Below, in pieces: positions 21,536-30,755 of a DNA stretch of 64,000 nt. The position numbers and the translations under genes were made by a program. The stretch's first letter is position 1; each line of letters starts with the position of its first letter. Under the pieces are notes generated by a model that worked only from the letters and a program-made list of their open reading frames with translations, searched no databases and was not told where the DNA came from. Origin of the DNA: Tridacna crocea (taxonomy: Eukaryota > Mollusca > Bivalvia > Cardiida > Cardiidae); the NCBI GenBank assembly GCA_943736015.1, contig OX031056.1, positions 63,763,277-63,827,276 on the forward strand. The letters are read 5' to 3'.

Positions 21536-21830
21536 TCCTGCATGGCCCTGTGGTAAAGTGTAGCATTTGTAACCCTGTGGTAAAGTGTAGTATTTGTAAC
21601 CCTGTGGTAAAGTGTAGCATTTGTAACCCTGTGGTAAAGTGTAGCATTTGTAACCTGAAGGTCATGGGTTTGAATCTTACTGGACACACTGAGGTTTTGT
21701 GGGGTGTTCTTGGGCAAGACACTTCAGAGCTCTATCCTAGTGCATGAATATATGAACTGTTGGCTTGATATAGCTCAACTAATGTGGAAAGCAGCCTCAG
21801 AACAGCATTCAATCAATCACAATGAACGAA
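21536..21830 (+). repeat. tRNA-derived SINE with fourfold 27-bp expansion of its head
   Basis: CCTGTGGTAAAGTGTAGCATTTGTAA repeats four times in tandem (about 21546-21654). It is followed by a B-box-like GGGTTTGAATCTTAC and a body with CTTGGGCAAGACACTTCAGAGC. The 24193-24292 relative has only one such unit, so the expansion is specific to this copy. Confidence 0.65.
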
Positions 21831-22082
21831 AGGCCATGATATAAAATTGTTGGCCTTTGGCCAGTGGAAGCTTATAAACCATCCTTATACATGTATAAGG
21901 TCATATAATTATGCACCCAGGTAAGCCTCTTATTTTAGCCAAGTCCACAAACAGACCCATTTTCCAACTTAAGTTGACTTGATTATTTCAGATGCATTTC
22001 ATTAACATTATCAGACAGTGGAAACATTTTCAATTCCTGAGCCGACACAACATTTCAGACTAAGCTCAGCTAAAAAATGGAC

Positions 22083-22272
22083 TTAACTCTTTACCAAACA
22101 ACAAAATTTTGGACTTGCCCAAATTGAAAGCATTTGCAGATGACAAAATAAATGTGAATAGAAAATATAAAATTTGATTTCAGATGGGTAGAAAACATTG
22201 TGGAAAACAAAGAAACGAGTATTTTCTCCTTTTCCCACAATGTTTTTAAAAGCTTTCTTTCTCACAGGTCCA
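22083..22272. repeat. TTAA-type MITE copy, one end lost
   Basis: TTAACTCTTTACCAAACAACA, hairpin with a partly deleted left arm, then truncated after GCTTTCTTTCTCACAGG. Confidence 0.7.
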
Positions 22273-22452
22273 TTATTTTGCTAAGCTGACTATGAAATTT
22301 TGTGTGAAGTACGGATTGAAGAATGTTTCCCAAGTCTGTTAATATTTGTAAATAAGTTTCAAGTAACTAACTCAATTTAGATCATAACACATGAAAAAAA
22401 TTGACCTCCCGCAGTTAAAAATAGTGTTGAATGACATTATAGACAACAATTA

Positions 22453-22629
22453 ACATGACAATAAAATTTTAGACTGGTCCAACTTCAAAGCATTGGCTGA
22501 CAAAAAATTAAATATTGATCAGAAAGTAAGATTTGGTTGACAGCATTTTCTTGTTTTCCCACAGTGATTTCAAAAGGCCTTTTTATCATGGTCATTAAAA
22601 CAATTTTTTGTGTGGTAGAGGGTTCCTAA
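22453..22629. repeat. Decayed palindromic MITE
   Basis: CAATAAAATTTTAGACTGGTCC, CAGCATTTTCTTGTTTTCCC and TTGTGTGGTAGAGGGTTCC mark a diverged copy lacking the left hairpin arm. Confidence 0.55.
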
Positions 22630-22839
22630 AGGTCCTTCATGCTTAAGAAAGCAAGACGTAAGGGCCTGATTATGAGAAAACAACCAAATATTGAGAAATT
22701 TAATAGTTTAATATTCTGCTGCTCCTTCCTACCACCTGAAACTTTCATGGTAATAAAAGCAGTGATTTTGTTGGAACAAAGTTGACTTTATGACAGGATT
22801 TCACTTATCATCATTATGCAAACAACTTTTTTTATTTCA

Positions 22840-23260
22840 TGCTTCCCAGTAGGATATCGAGAAATAGCAGAGAAAATATTTTTCGATCTTACACAGGTAA
22901 CACCAGTGAAAATATCGATTTTCATGTTTTTGTTGCCTAGGTTAATTGTGTGTGCCTCACAACCAGATGGAAATATGACGTCATTTACCTAACATCTCTC
23001 GCGCTTGACGTAATAATATAATGTGTTGCTATGCGCAAGGTGTACGCCACGCGAAATAACAGAAAAGAACTGTACTGGATGTTGATAAATCTTCTCCCAG
23101 AAAGGGTTAAAAGCATGAAATAAACAGAATATTTCTCTTTTTCAGTGAAAGATCGAAATTCATTTCATCTCGTGAACACCATCAGTAGTATTTTCACTTG
23201 TGGCATGCCACTCGTGAAAATATAATCAATGGTGTCCATTCCATGAAATAAATTTCAATA
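22840..23260. other. Unassigned stretch with paired GATCGAAA/TTTCGATC words
   Basis: TATTTTTCGATCTTACACAGG near 22886 and TGAAAGATCGAAATTCATTT near 23145 are inverted words. TGGCATGCCACTCGTGAAAA lies between similar TTTTCAC motifs. It may be a MITE whose ends I cannot place. Confidence 0.3.
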
Positions 23261-23448
23261 CCCTCTATGTATCTTGCAGCAGACTGCTTATCAACTCATA
23301 GTTAAACAAATTAGTAATTAATCTCTCCTTTTGCCATGTATTCTTTCTGCATGTTTCCATGTACTAACTTTACCAAACAATTACAATGTAGACATGTCCA
23401 AATTGAATTGACAGATTATAACGGGGTAAAACTCTGTTTTCAACATTA

Positions 23449-23672
23449 TTTAACTCTTTACCAAATGACAAATTTTTGGACTGGATCAAATTCAAAGGGT
23501 CTGCAGATAACAAATTGAATCTTGGCAATACGATGATTTTTTAACTTTGATGGGGTAGGAAATATTGTGAGAAAAATGCTGGTTACTAGTATTTTCTCCT
23601 TTTCCTACAATGTTTTCTATAGGCTTCTTTCTCAGAGTTGTTACAAATCGGGACTGTGTGGTAAAGAGTTAA
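23449..23672. repeat. TTAA-type palindromic MITE copy
   Basis: TTAACTCTTTACCAAATGAC to GTGTGGTAAAGAGTTAA, core arm partly deleted near 23575. Confidence 0.75.
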
Positions 23673-23904
23673 GTACATTGTAGTACTACAGTAGCCGGTA
23701 TACCTATCTATTACTTCACATGATATTCTTCCAACCCTACTTGCTGCTTTCTTTCATAACTGTCAAAACAATAATCAGCGATTAGAGAGGAATAAATCCT
23801 CTCAGAATGATCATCGTCAATCCTTATAAAGAACTAGCCAAGCCAGAAATTGGCACCAGTGACCCGCTGTTCTCAAGTCCTGTAGGCCTAACTGCACTAC
23901 TGGC

Positions 23905-24059
23905 TGTCCAAATTGAAAGCTCAAATCTTTGATACCAAAGAAACCTGTGACAATGGGAGAAACGCTGGTTTCCAGCATTTTCTCCTTTTCCCATAATATT
24001 TTCAAAAGGATTTATTTTCCGAGTTTTTAAAACTCGAGATTGTGTGGTAAAGAGCTAAA
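23905..24059. repeat. Decayed palindromic MITE
   Basis: CTGTCCAAATTGAAAGC, then GCTGGTTTCCAGCATTTTCTCC and TTGTGTGGTAAAGAGC. Confidence 0.6.
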
Positions 24060-24192
24060 CCGTAATTCATGTAGACTAGGTAAAATACCAAAATGTTGCC
24101 ACTGTCTGTAACATGAATAGTTAAACATTGTATAATGGCACTAGATTTTCTAATTATACTTTGTTCTGTCAGTAGATTGCTTTTGTCATAAA

Positions 24193-24292
24193 GGTCCTGC
24201 ATAGCTAAGTGGTAAAGTGTAGGACTCATAACCTGGAGGTCCTAGGTTTGAACCTCACCAGAAGCACTGAAACTTTTGTGGGAGTGTCATAG
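24193..24292 (+). repeat. tRNA-derived SINE head
   Basis: AGCTAAGTGGTAAAGTGTAGG (A-box-like) and CTAGGTTTGAACCTCAC (B-box-like) at tRNA spacing; the same family as the 21536 copy. Confidence 0.55.
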
Positions 24293-24344
24293 AGAAATAT
24301 ATATCAGAGCGCTTGCCTTGTAATTGAGAAACCTTGAATATATA

Positions 24345-25416
24345 TACCGTATAACGGGTTTTTTTTACTGCTGTAAAAGTTTACGAATTTGAGCTAAAAA
24401 CACATTATTTAAATTTTTATGATTTCATTTTTTACCAATTCTAAACATGCGTAAAAAATTACAGCATTAACCCTTTACTCCATAGATACTCATTTCTACG
24501 CATTGCTTGTAGGAGGCTTTGGAAAACACTGTGGCAAAAGGTGAAATTTCACCTTTTGCCACAGTGTTTTCTACACTATAAAAAGGTGTCGTATACACAT
24601 AAGAAACAGCTTCATCCTTGCTGTTATTTAGGGTCAATAAGAGATACGACAGAAATGCCTTATGGGGTAAAGGGTTAAAAATATCAGTGCATTGTCCACT
24701 CTTTCATTTAAGATTATAGAGTACTGTTTGTTTTAAATACAGGTTAAAAGAAAAGTGTCACTCTTTGTTTGGCGTGCAAATAGTGGTAATTGTTTTAACG
24801 CGCGAATAACTGTTCTAACACATACTTGTATGGTCATAATTGATAACTTACTGTGGGGGCACATTGTCATCTGTTATTACTTTTTTCACTCCGTTTAGAA
24901 AGCCCTCCTTTAGCTCATCGAAATTTTCAAACCTCTGGTTTTGCAGTTGTACAGCCACGTCTTTTCACATGACCCATTCGTGACATTTTTGGAGCGGCCC
25001 AATGCCGAGTCAAATTCTCATCACCGCCATAATCAACGTGTCGAGTATCATGAAGGTGCCTCATTTACGTGGTTTCAAAGCATTTTTAACCTGAATATTC
25101 AATTTACGTATAGTATGGACTGGAATTCTCTGTTAGTTTTCCATTTGGGCATGGAAGCCGTGGCTTAAAATATCCAAATAGAGATGACCAATTGAGAGAA
25201 GTCATATCACATGTAATCAGAACACAAGTGAAAAACTTCTTATATTGAGTGTATTTAGTGCACAGGTATTACATACTGATAACCCTTTATTTCATATCGA
25301 TACAATACTACGGTTTTACGCTGTAATTATTTACGCGTCAAATTTTTACGAATCTTTTTCATGTGTAAAAATTAGTAAAAATTGGCAGCATGTAAAAAAA
25401 AACCTGTTATACGGTA
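24345..25416. mobile_element. ~1.1-kb TIR element with TA at both ends, carrying a MITE
   Basis: TACCGTATAACGGGTTTTTTTT at the left is the inverse of AAAAAAAAACCTGTTATACGGTA at the right. Similar GTAAAAATTTACG words occur beside both ends. The interior around 24890-25170 shows a weakly coding-like stretch on the minus strand but with stops. The second-family MITE at 24467-24678 is inserted in it. The transposon class is not settled. Confidence 0.55.
24467..24678. repeat. TTAA-flanked palindromic MITE, second family
   Basis: TTAACCCTTTACTCCATAG to TATGGGGTAAAGGGTTAA. The core is a perfect short palindrome, GTGGCAAAAGGTGAAATTTC then ACCTTTTGCCAC. Confidence 0.82.
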
Positions 25417-25494
25417 AATATATAGCTGCTGCAATGATTTGACTGGATTTATGTTGAAAGTGGCATAAAACACCCTTCAATAACAAATTCAATA

Positions 25495-26549
25495 ACAAGA
25501 GATGTTTGTAAAACATGTATGCCCCCCTAATGGCATCCAATTCTAAATATAACATGTGATTATAAACTGTTAAGTTCAAAGTGTAAAAACGAATGAAGGG
25601 TAATTACTCAAAAATTATTAATGATAAATTAACAATTCTTGGGCAATGAACTTCCCATTTATGTGAACTATCAACTTTTAAAGTTTCATGATTTTACCTC
25701 ACATACTTTTTGAATGCTCCGGACAAAAATGAAGTATGAAAATCAACAAAGGGTAATAACTCTAAAAATATGATGGGCAGAGTTATGGTTCTTGTGCACT
25801 GCACCTCTCCTTCATAAATTTAATCCACCTATGAGGTTTCAAGGTGATACCTGAAATACTTTTTGAGTTATGCTCCGGACAAAAATTAAGTATGAAAATC
25901 AACAAAGGGCAACAACTGCAAAAATATAATGGGCAGAGTTATGGTTCTTGTGAAATGCACTTCTCCTGAATAACATCTATCCACATATAAAGTTTCAAGA
26001 TGATACCTGAGTTATGCTCGGGACAAAAATTAAGTATGAAAATCAACAAAGGGCAATAACTCCAAAAATATAATGGGCAGAGTTATGGTTCTTGTGCACT
26101 GCACTTCTCCTTAATAAGATTAATCCACCTATGAGGTTTCAAGGTGATACCAGAAATACTTTTTGAGTTATGCTCCAGACAAAACTTAAGTATGAAAATC
26201 AACAAAGGGCAATAATTCCAGTTATGGTTCTTGTGCAATGCACTTCTCCTTAATGAGATCTATCCACCTATGAGGTTTCAATATGATACCTGAAACACTT
26301 TTAGAGTTATGCTCCGGACAAAAATTAATTATGAAAATCAACAAAGGGCAATAACTCCATAAATATGATGGGCAGAGTTATGATTCTTCACTTCTCCTTA
26401 ATGAGATCTATCCACCTATGTAGTTTCAAGATGATGCCTGAAATACTATTTGAGTTATGCTTCGGCCAAAAATGTAGTCTATGGACCGACCGACGGACCT
26501 ACAAGTGCAAAGCAATATACCCCCGCTTCTTCGAAGGGGGGCATAATAA
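25495..26549 (+). mobile_element. Helentron/pearl-like element, ~155-bp tandem core
   Basis: It starts ACAAGAG + hairpin ATGTTTGTAAAACAT + GTATGCCCCCC and ends TTCGAAGGGGGGCATAATAAC, an inverted ATGCCCCCC/GGGGGGCAT pair. Between them are about six units of roughly 155 bp containing CCGGACAAAAATTAAGTATG, CAACAAAGGGCAATAACTCC and GGGCAGAGTTATGGTTCTTG. No ORF is conserved. It has the same plan as 949-2531 and 60295-62485. Confidence 0.75.
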
Positions 26550-26954
26550 CTGAATGTTGTAAAAAGATACAAGCATCACTTAATAAAGGTTTGCACAAAA
26601 AATGTGCTATGTGTTAGATACATTTATCCATGTAAATTAAAGCTACATGCGTGGACCTAATCGAAATTATGTCCTATATTGAAGTCTAAACTAATATAAT
26701 CCAGGCAAGGAAATGGCTAGTCTTCAAATTCAGATAGGGAATTCAATTTACAATGGTTGGTAAATACAGTTCCATATGAAAAGCTTAGCTAATTTGTCCA
26801 CCAATCATAATGTCAACTTGTCCTTTTCGCTTTTGCAGCATTTAGAAGGATTAGAGTTTTTATCATATGGTATGGTTAATTCTTAAACCTACCAAAACAA
26901 ATAAGTTTTGAACAACTAAGAAACCCCCTTGGAAATTAGGAATGATTGTAAAAA

Positions 26955-27080
26955 AATAAGTTTTGACTCTTTACAACATGATCCAAGGTTTAACAATAAA
27001 CCTGAGGAATACACCTTGAGAAAACATTTTGGGGAAAGGAGAAAATGCTTTTTCTCCTTTTCAACTATGTATGCTACCCT
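26955..27080. repeat. Partial TTAA-type MITE
   Basis: GACTCTTTACAACATGATCC, then GGGGAAAGGAGAAAATGCTTTTTCTCC, truncated after CTACCC. Confidence 0.55.
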
Positions 27081-27453
27081 ATTAACGTAGAGGACCCGTA
27101 ATAGAAAACAGCTATTTCCACTATAATATTATCCTACAAAATTTGCTAAGATTGAAAATGAGTATTATTGTACTACTTTCACCAAGCCACTTTTTCCTTT
27201 TTGTCCTTCCAAGAATTATCATTTATAAATCTAAAACCACTATATTCTCATTACAAACAGATTTGATAATTGCTTCCCTTTTCCAGAAACTAACAATTTT
27301 TAGTATCAACAAATAATTTAAAGACAGACATCAAAGGAACTTCTGGTTGGTTAAAAATGTGCGTAAGTATTATATCTGTATAATTATCTGTCTTTATCTA
27401 CTGTCAGGAAATTTTATGCCCTGCTGCACTAGAAGTATTATGGGTCCACTACC

Positions 27454-27674
27454 TTAACCCATTACCACACAATCCCTACTTCTGATACCCCTGAGAAAGA
27501 AGCCTTTAGAAAACATTGTGGGAAATGGAGAAAATGCTGGTAACCAGTATTTTCTCCTTTTCCCACAATGTTTTCTACCTTTTAAAAACAAATTACAAAT
27601 TTAAGTCACTCTTGTCATCTGCAAATGCTTTCGATTTGGACAAACCTAAAAATTTGTCGTTTGGTAATGAGTTA
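27454..27674. repeat. TTAA-type palindromic MITE copy
   Basis: TTAACCCATTACCACACAATCC to TCGTTTGGTAATGAGTTA, hairpin near 27540. It lies in the 3' flank of CPSF4. Confidence 0.78.
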
Positions 27675-27761
27675 CAGATAATGTCTATCATCTCAGTCAC
27701 ATTTGAATTGTTGTTTGTAAATGTTATCACTTGAAGAGATCAACTTTTTTGTCATGTAGTT

Positions 27762-27858
27762 AATAGTTAAAAAATGCAATCACATTAAAACATTGTTGTA
27801 AAAGGAGGATTAGCTCACCATAAGCAATTTCACCTTTTACTACAATGTTTTCAACAGT
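27762..27858. repeat. Partial second-family MITE
   Basis: AAAACATTGTTGTAAAAGGAG...GCAATTTCACCTTTTACTAC: the core palindrome without recognisable ends. Confidence 0.5.
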
Positions 27859-28009
27859 GGTCCACTATAGAATACAACCTGTCCTCTGTAGGGGCTCATG
27901 TGCTTCCTGACAACGAAGAAGTGGGTTCCTTCCAGAAACTTTCTCCTTATAATAATTCAAATCACTTTTGCTTGATTGTAATTCATTCACCAAACATCAC
28001 CATGGGCAG

Positions 28010-28090
28010 CTATTCTATCTTTATTGTCGCACTAAGGAACGCCAGATCACCCTTTGTACATCTGTTTGCATAATGTCCTTTTTCTCCACA
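28010..28090 (-). CDS. CPSF4: CPSF4 (CPSF30) terminal exon: second CCHC zinc knuckle
   Basis: On the minus strand, after acceptor CTTATTTCAG, the exon reads CGEKGHYANRCTKGDLAFLS and stops at 28010-28012. Joined in phase 0 to TITCFK of the preceding exon it completes a CX2CX4HX4C knuckle. YKCGEKGHYANRCTKGHLAFLS is the invariant C-terminus of metazoan CPSF30, so identity is secure. CPSF30 recognises the AAUAAA signal in the cleavage and polyadenylation complex in the nucleus; the knuckle assists RNA binding. The last few residues (ATIKIE) are a short lineage-specific tail. Confidence 0.93.
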   Translation of the reverse strand, partial: CGEKGHYANRCTKGDLAFLSATIKIE

Positions 28091-28119
28091 CTGAAATAAG
28101 ATCAATACATTTTGTACAG

Positions 28120-28347
28120 ATAAACTCTACCACACAAGAAAATTTTAGACCGGTCCAAATTAAAAGCAGTTGCAGACAACAAAACAAATCCGACTGAAAA
28201 AATTAAATTTGGTTTGGGAAGGGTAGAAAACATTGTGGGAAAAGGAGAAAATGCTGTTTACCAGCATTTTCTCCTCTTCCCACAATGTTTTTAGAAGGCC
28301 TCTTTTTCAGGGTTGTTAAAAGTCCGGAATGTGTGGTAAAGAGTTAA
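28120..28347. repeat. TTAA-type palindromic MITE in the last CPSF4 intron
   Basis: ACTCTACCACACAAGAAAATT to GTGTGGTAAAGAGTTAA, clean hairpin near 28255. It starts about 30 bp upstream of the terminal exon's acceptor. Confidence 0.77.
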
Positions 28348-28608
28348 TACACTATGCACTGTAGGTGGCAGAAATGGACAGCGTCAACCTTTTGAACTGT
28401 ATATGCGAGGGCTATCCATAAAGTTATTTGCAAACATTTTGAAAAGGATCATGGCAGGATCATTTCCTTGAAGTTCAGGCAAAATTGGACCATTATTTTT
28501 AGAAAAGAGGATTTTTCAATAAAGTTAACACACAGACAGATGGACACACAGTGGACACAGCACCCTGCCCTAAGCTCAAATAGCCTATGATGATGATGGC
28601 CTTCATTC

Positions 28609-28837
28609 TTAACCCTTTACCCCATAAGGCATTTCTATGGTATCTCCAACTGAACCTAAATAACAGCAAAGATGAAGTTGTTTCCTATGTGTATATGAAA
28701 CCTTTTTATAGCATATAAAACATTGTGGCAAAAGGTGAAATTGCTCATGACGAGCTATTTCACCTTTTGCCACAATGTTTTCCAAAGGCTCCTACAAGCA
28801 ATGCGTAGAAATGAGTATCTATGGAGGAAAGGTTTAA
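28609..28837. repeat. TTAA-flanked palindromic MITE, second family, reversed
   Basis: TTAACCCTTTACCCCATAAGG to CTATGGAGGAAAGGTTTAA. It is the reverse orientation of the 5772 and 24467 copies, with an intact core. Confidence 0.8.
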
Positions 28838-28967
28838 ATAGAAGTAGGTAACAGGACTGATGGATGGGCAACAATTCAAGAGCAAGAGACTTTTGAACGC
28901 CTAGCTGTAAGCTTGACCTTTGAGCCTAGCATTATGAAACATCAAGGTCTAGGAGATGAAGAGAAAC

Positions 28968-29163
28968 GAGATACAGCTTTGACCTTAAAACCATAAGGTC
29001 CTAACTTCAATATCCAGAGGTGAGTGTCAATTTTGGATTGATCATTGGCCAACACATTTGGCATGAGTACTTTTGTAGTTTCTTGGAACCCAACTTGAGA
29101 GAGATCAATATAAGATGCAAAACCTTGTTCTCAAATAATGTAGAATAAATATGTTTTAACTAA
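28968..29163 (+). repeat. tRNA-derived SINE (family A)
   Basis: Shares AACCATAAGGTCC, GGCATGAGTACTTTTGTAGTT and GATGCAAAACCTTGTTCTCA with the 11770 copy. It lies in a CPSF4 intron. Confidence 0.6.
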
Positions 29164-29320
29164 CCTATCCTCTCTCTTTCTGCAGGGAGGTGAGGGAATA
29201 GGACTTACAGGTACATGTAATTATCAGCAATTTGCAATGCTGGTTTGAAAAGTGGTCTTCAGTACAGATTTCCTCTTGAAAGAAAAAGTGGTAACAACCA
29301 ATGAACAGAGTTTACAATAC

Positions 29321-29467
29321 CTTGAAACATGTGATAGTATCAAGTGGCCTCTTTGAATCAAATTCCTTATTTCCCAAGTTCAGATGATAACTTCTACCAA
29401 TACCTCGGTGGGAGTATGTTCCTCTGCCATAATGTGATCCACTGCCAGGTATACCAGCACCCACTGG
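29321..29467 (-). CDS. CPSF4: CPSF4 exon: Gly/Arg/Tyr linker and start of second knuckle
   Basis: A 147-bp phase-0 exon (minus strand) between TATGTTTACAG and TTCAAG|GTATTG. It encodes PVGAGIPGSGSHYGRGTYSH then RGIGRSYHLNLGN...RPLDTITCFK. The linker is low-complexity, as in other CPSF30 proteins, while RPLxxxTCxK leads into the conserved knuckle completed by the next exon. Both splice phases match the neighbours, so the whole exon set is probably functional. Confidence 0.88.
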
Positions 29468-29479
29468 CTGTAAACATAA

Positions 29480-29545
29480 ACAAGAGGGCCATGATGGCCC
29501 TATATTGCTAACCGGATCAAATTTGCATAAATGAAATGCTAAGTC
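29480..29545 (-). repeat. Orphan Helentron-like terminus beside a CPSF4 splice acceptor
   Basis: ACAAGAGGGCCATGATGGCCCT is the hairpin terminus found inverted at the end of the 949-2531 element, here without a tandem core. It begins 13 bp from the exon at 29321-29467, so part of that exon's upstream pyrimidine-rich tract comes from the element. Confidence 0.55.
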
Positions 29546-30746
29546 AGGGATGTAAAAAATTTTCTTTGTCTACTTGTCCTGTAGGACGAGTGGGTAGTAA
29601 AAGTTACTTGTCCTTATGACATTATCACTCGTCCAAACTTGCAGACTTGAATGACCATTTTTACTGCATATATGCCCTTTTCTCAAAGATGTGTGAACCT
29701 TACTGGTGTTTTCCTTCTTTCAAAGAGACAAACAATGCAATGATTTAATTCCGGCACATTAATAGACAAAGAAAGTGTCAGAAATCATTTCTGGGCAAGG
29801 GAAAATAGACTTAACTCATTTTTCATGGCAAAATCACCATAAAAATAGTTTACAGTTAAATTTTCTGCTTTATTCAATACCATTCTTTTTTTCCCATATA
29901 TTTTAATTTCCAAACGAGTTAAAAAAGAATCAGCCATATTTCATGCATTTGCAGACGACGCCACCTTCTTCACCCCGACCCCCGTCTGCTATAGATCTAT
30001 ATTTTCATAAAGACAACAATTTTTTTTCTCACTCATGAACGGAAATTTAGCTTCCATTTATGGCTTTATTCAGAGATTTGTCTAAATTCACTGTTTACAT
30101 TCATTATTAAAGATAAGAAGATAGTTTGAAGTCCCCATGATCGAACGATGCCACGCTCCTCACTGTAGTGTCATGGGTTTTCACGCTTTTTTGGCGATCT
30201 ATTTTTTTTTGAGACAATTAATTTATGGAGAAGTACTACAACATTATTTGACATCAGTTAGTCAGTTTAAATTGCATGTAACTTAAGGAATAACACTTTT
30301 GTTACTCTGTCATGAATGACTCGCCAGCTTCACTATCATGCACATGTCCTTCCCATTTTATACTGATCGTGTTTAACCCATATTTCTGCCGGATATGCGC
30401 AAGCTAGGTTATATGAAGCTTAAGACGATAATTTCATGTGTCATATTGACATTTAGCAGATATTCTTCATTTCTAAAGACAGGTCATTTCAAATTTCCAA
30501 GTGCCAAAACCCGGACTCAGGGATAAATTGAGAAGCGAGCTGAGTCGTCAAGTTTTGTCAAGACCTTGTCAGACAAATATTTCTTTCTCATTTTTCTGCC
30601 CAATTTCCATGTTTGTTATCCACTAATCTATGTTTAATTGAATATTGTGATTAATCATAGTCACAAAACCAAGAATTCAAGTTTAAGCACCAAGCGAGTT
30701 CAGGAACTGATTACAATCGATTCGGGGATTTCTCAATCAATTTTAT
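29546..30746. other. CPSF4 intron, no confident feature
   Basis: CTTGTCCTGTAGGACGAGTGGG near 29573 has a diverged counterpart CTTGTCCAACAGGACGAACTTGG near 33461 and a further relative near 63625. This hints at an old repeat later split by the 30756-33192 element. Nothing coding was recognised. Confidence 0.35.
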
Positions 30747-30755
30747 CGCAGTCGG

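Noticed and set aside
21546..21654. CRISPR array (27-bp repeats)
   Set aside because: The repeats are contiguous with no spacers, lie in a SINE head, and the genome is eukaryotic.
24941..25168. 75-residue ORF as a gene
   Set aside because: It lies within a TIR element. The opposite strand looks vaguely transposase-like but contains stops; neither supports a gene.
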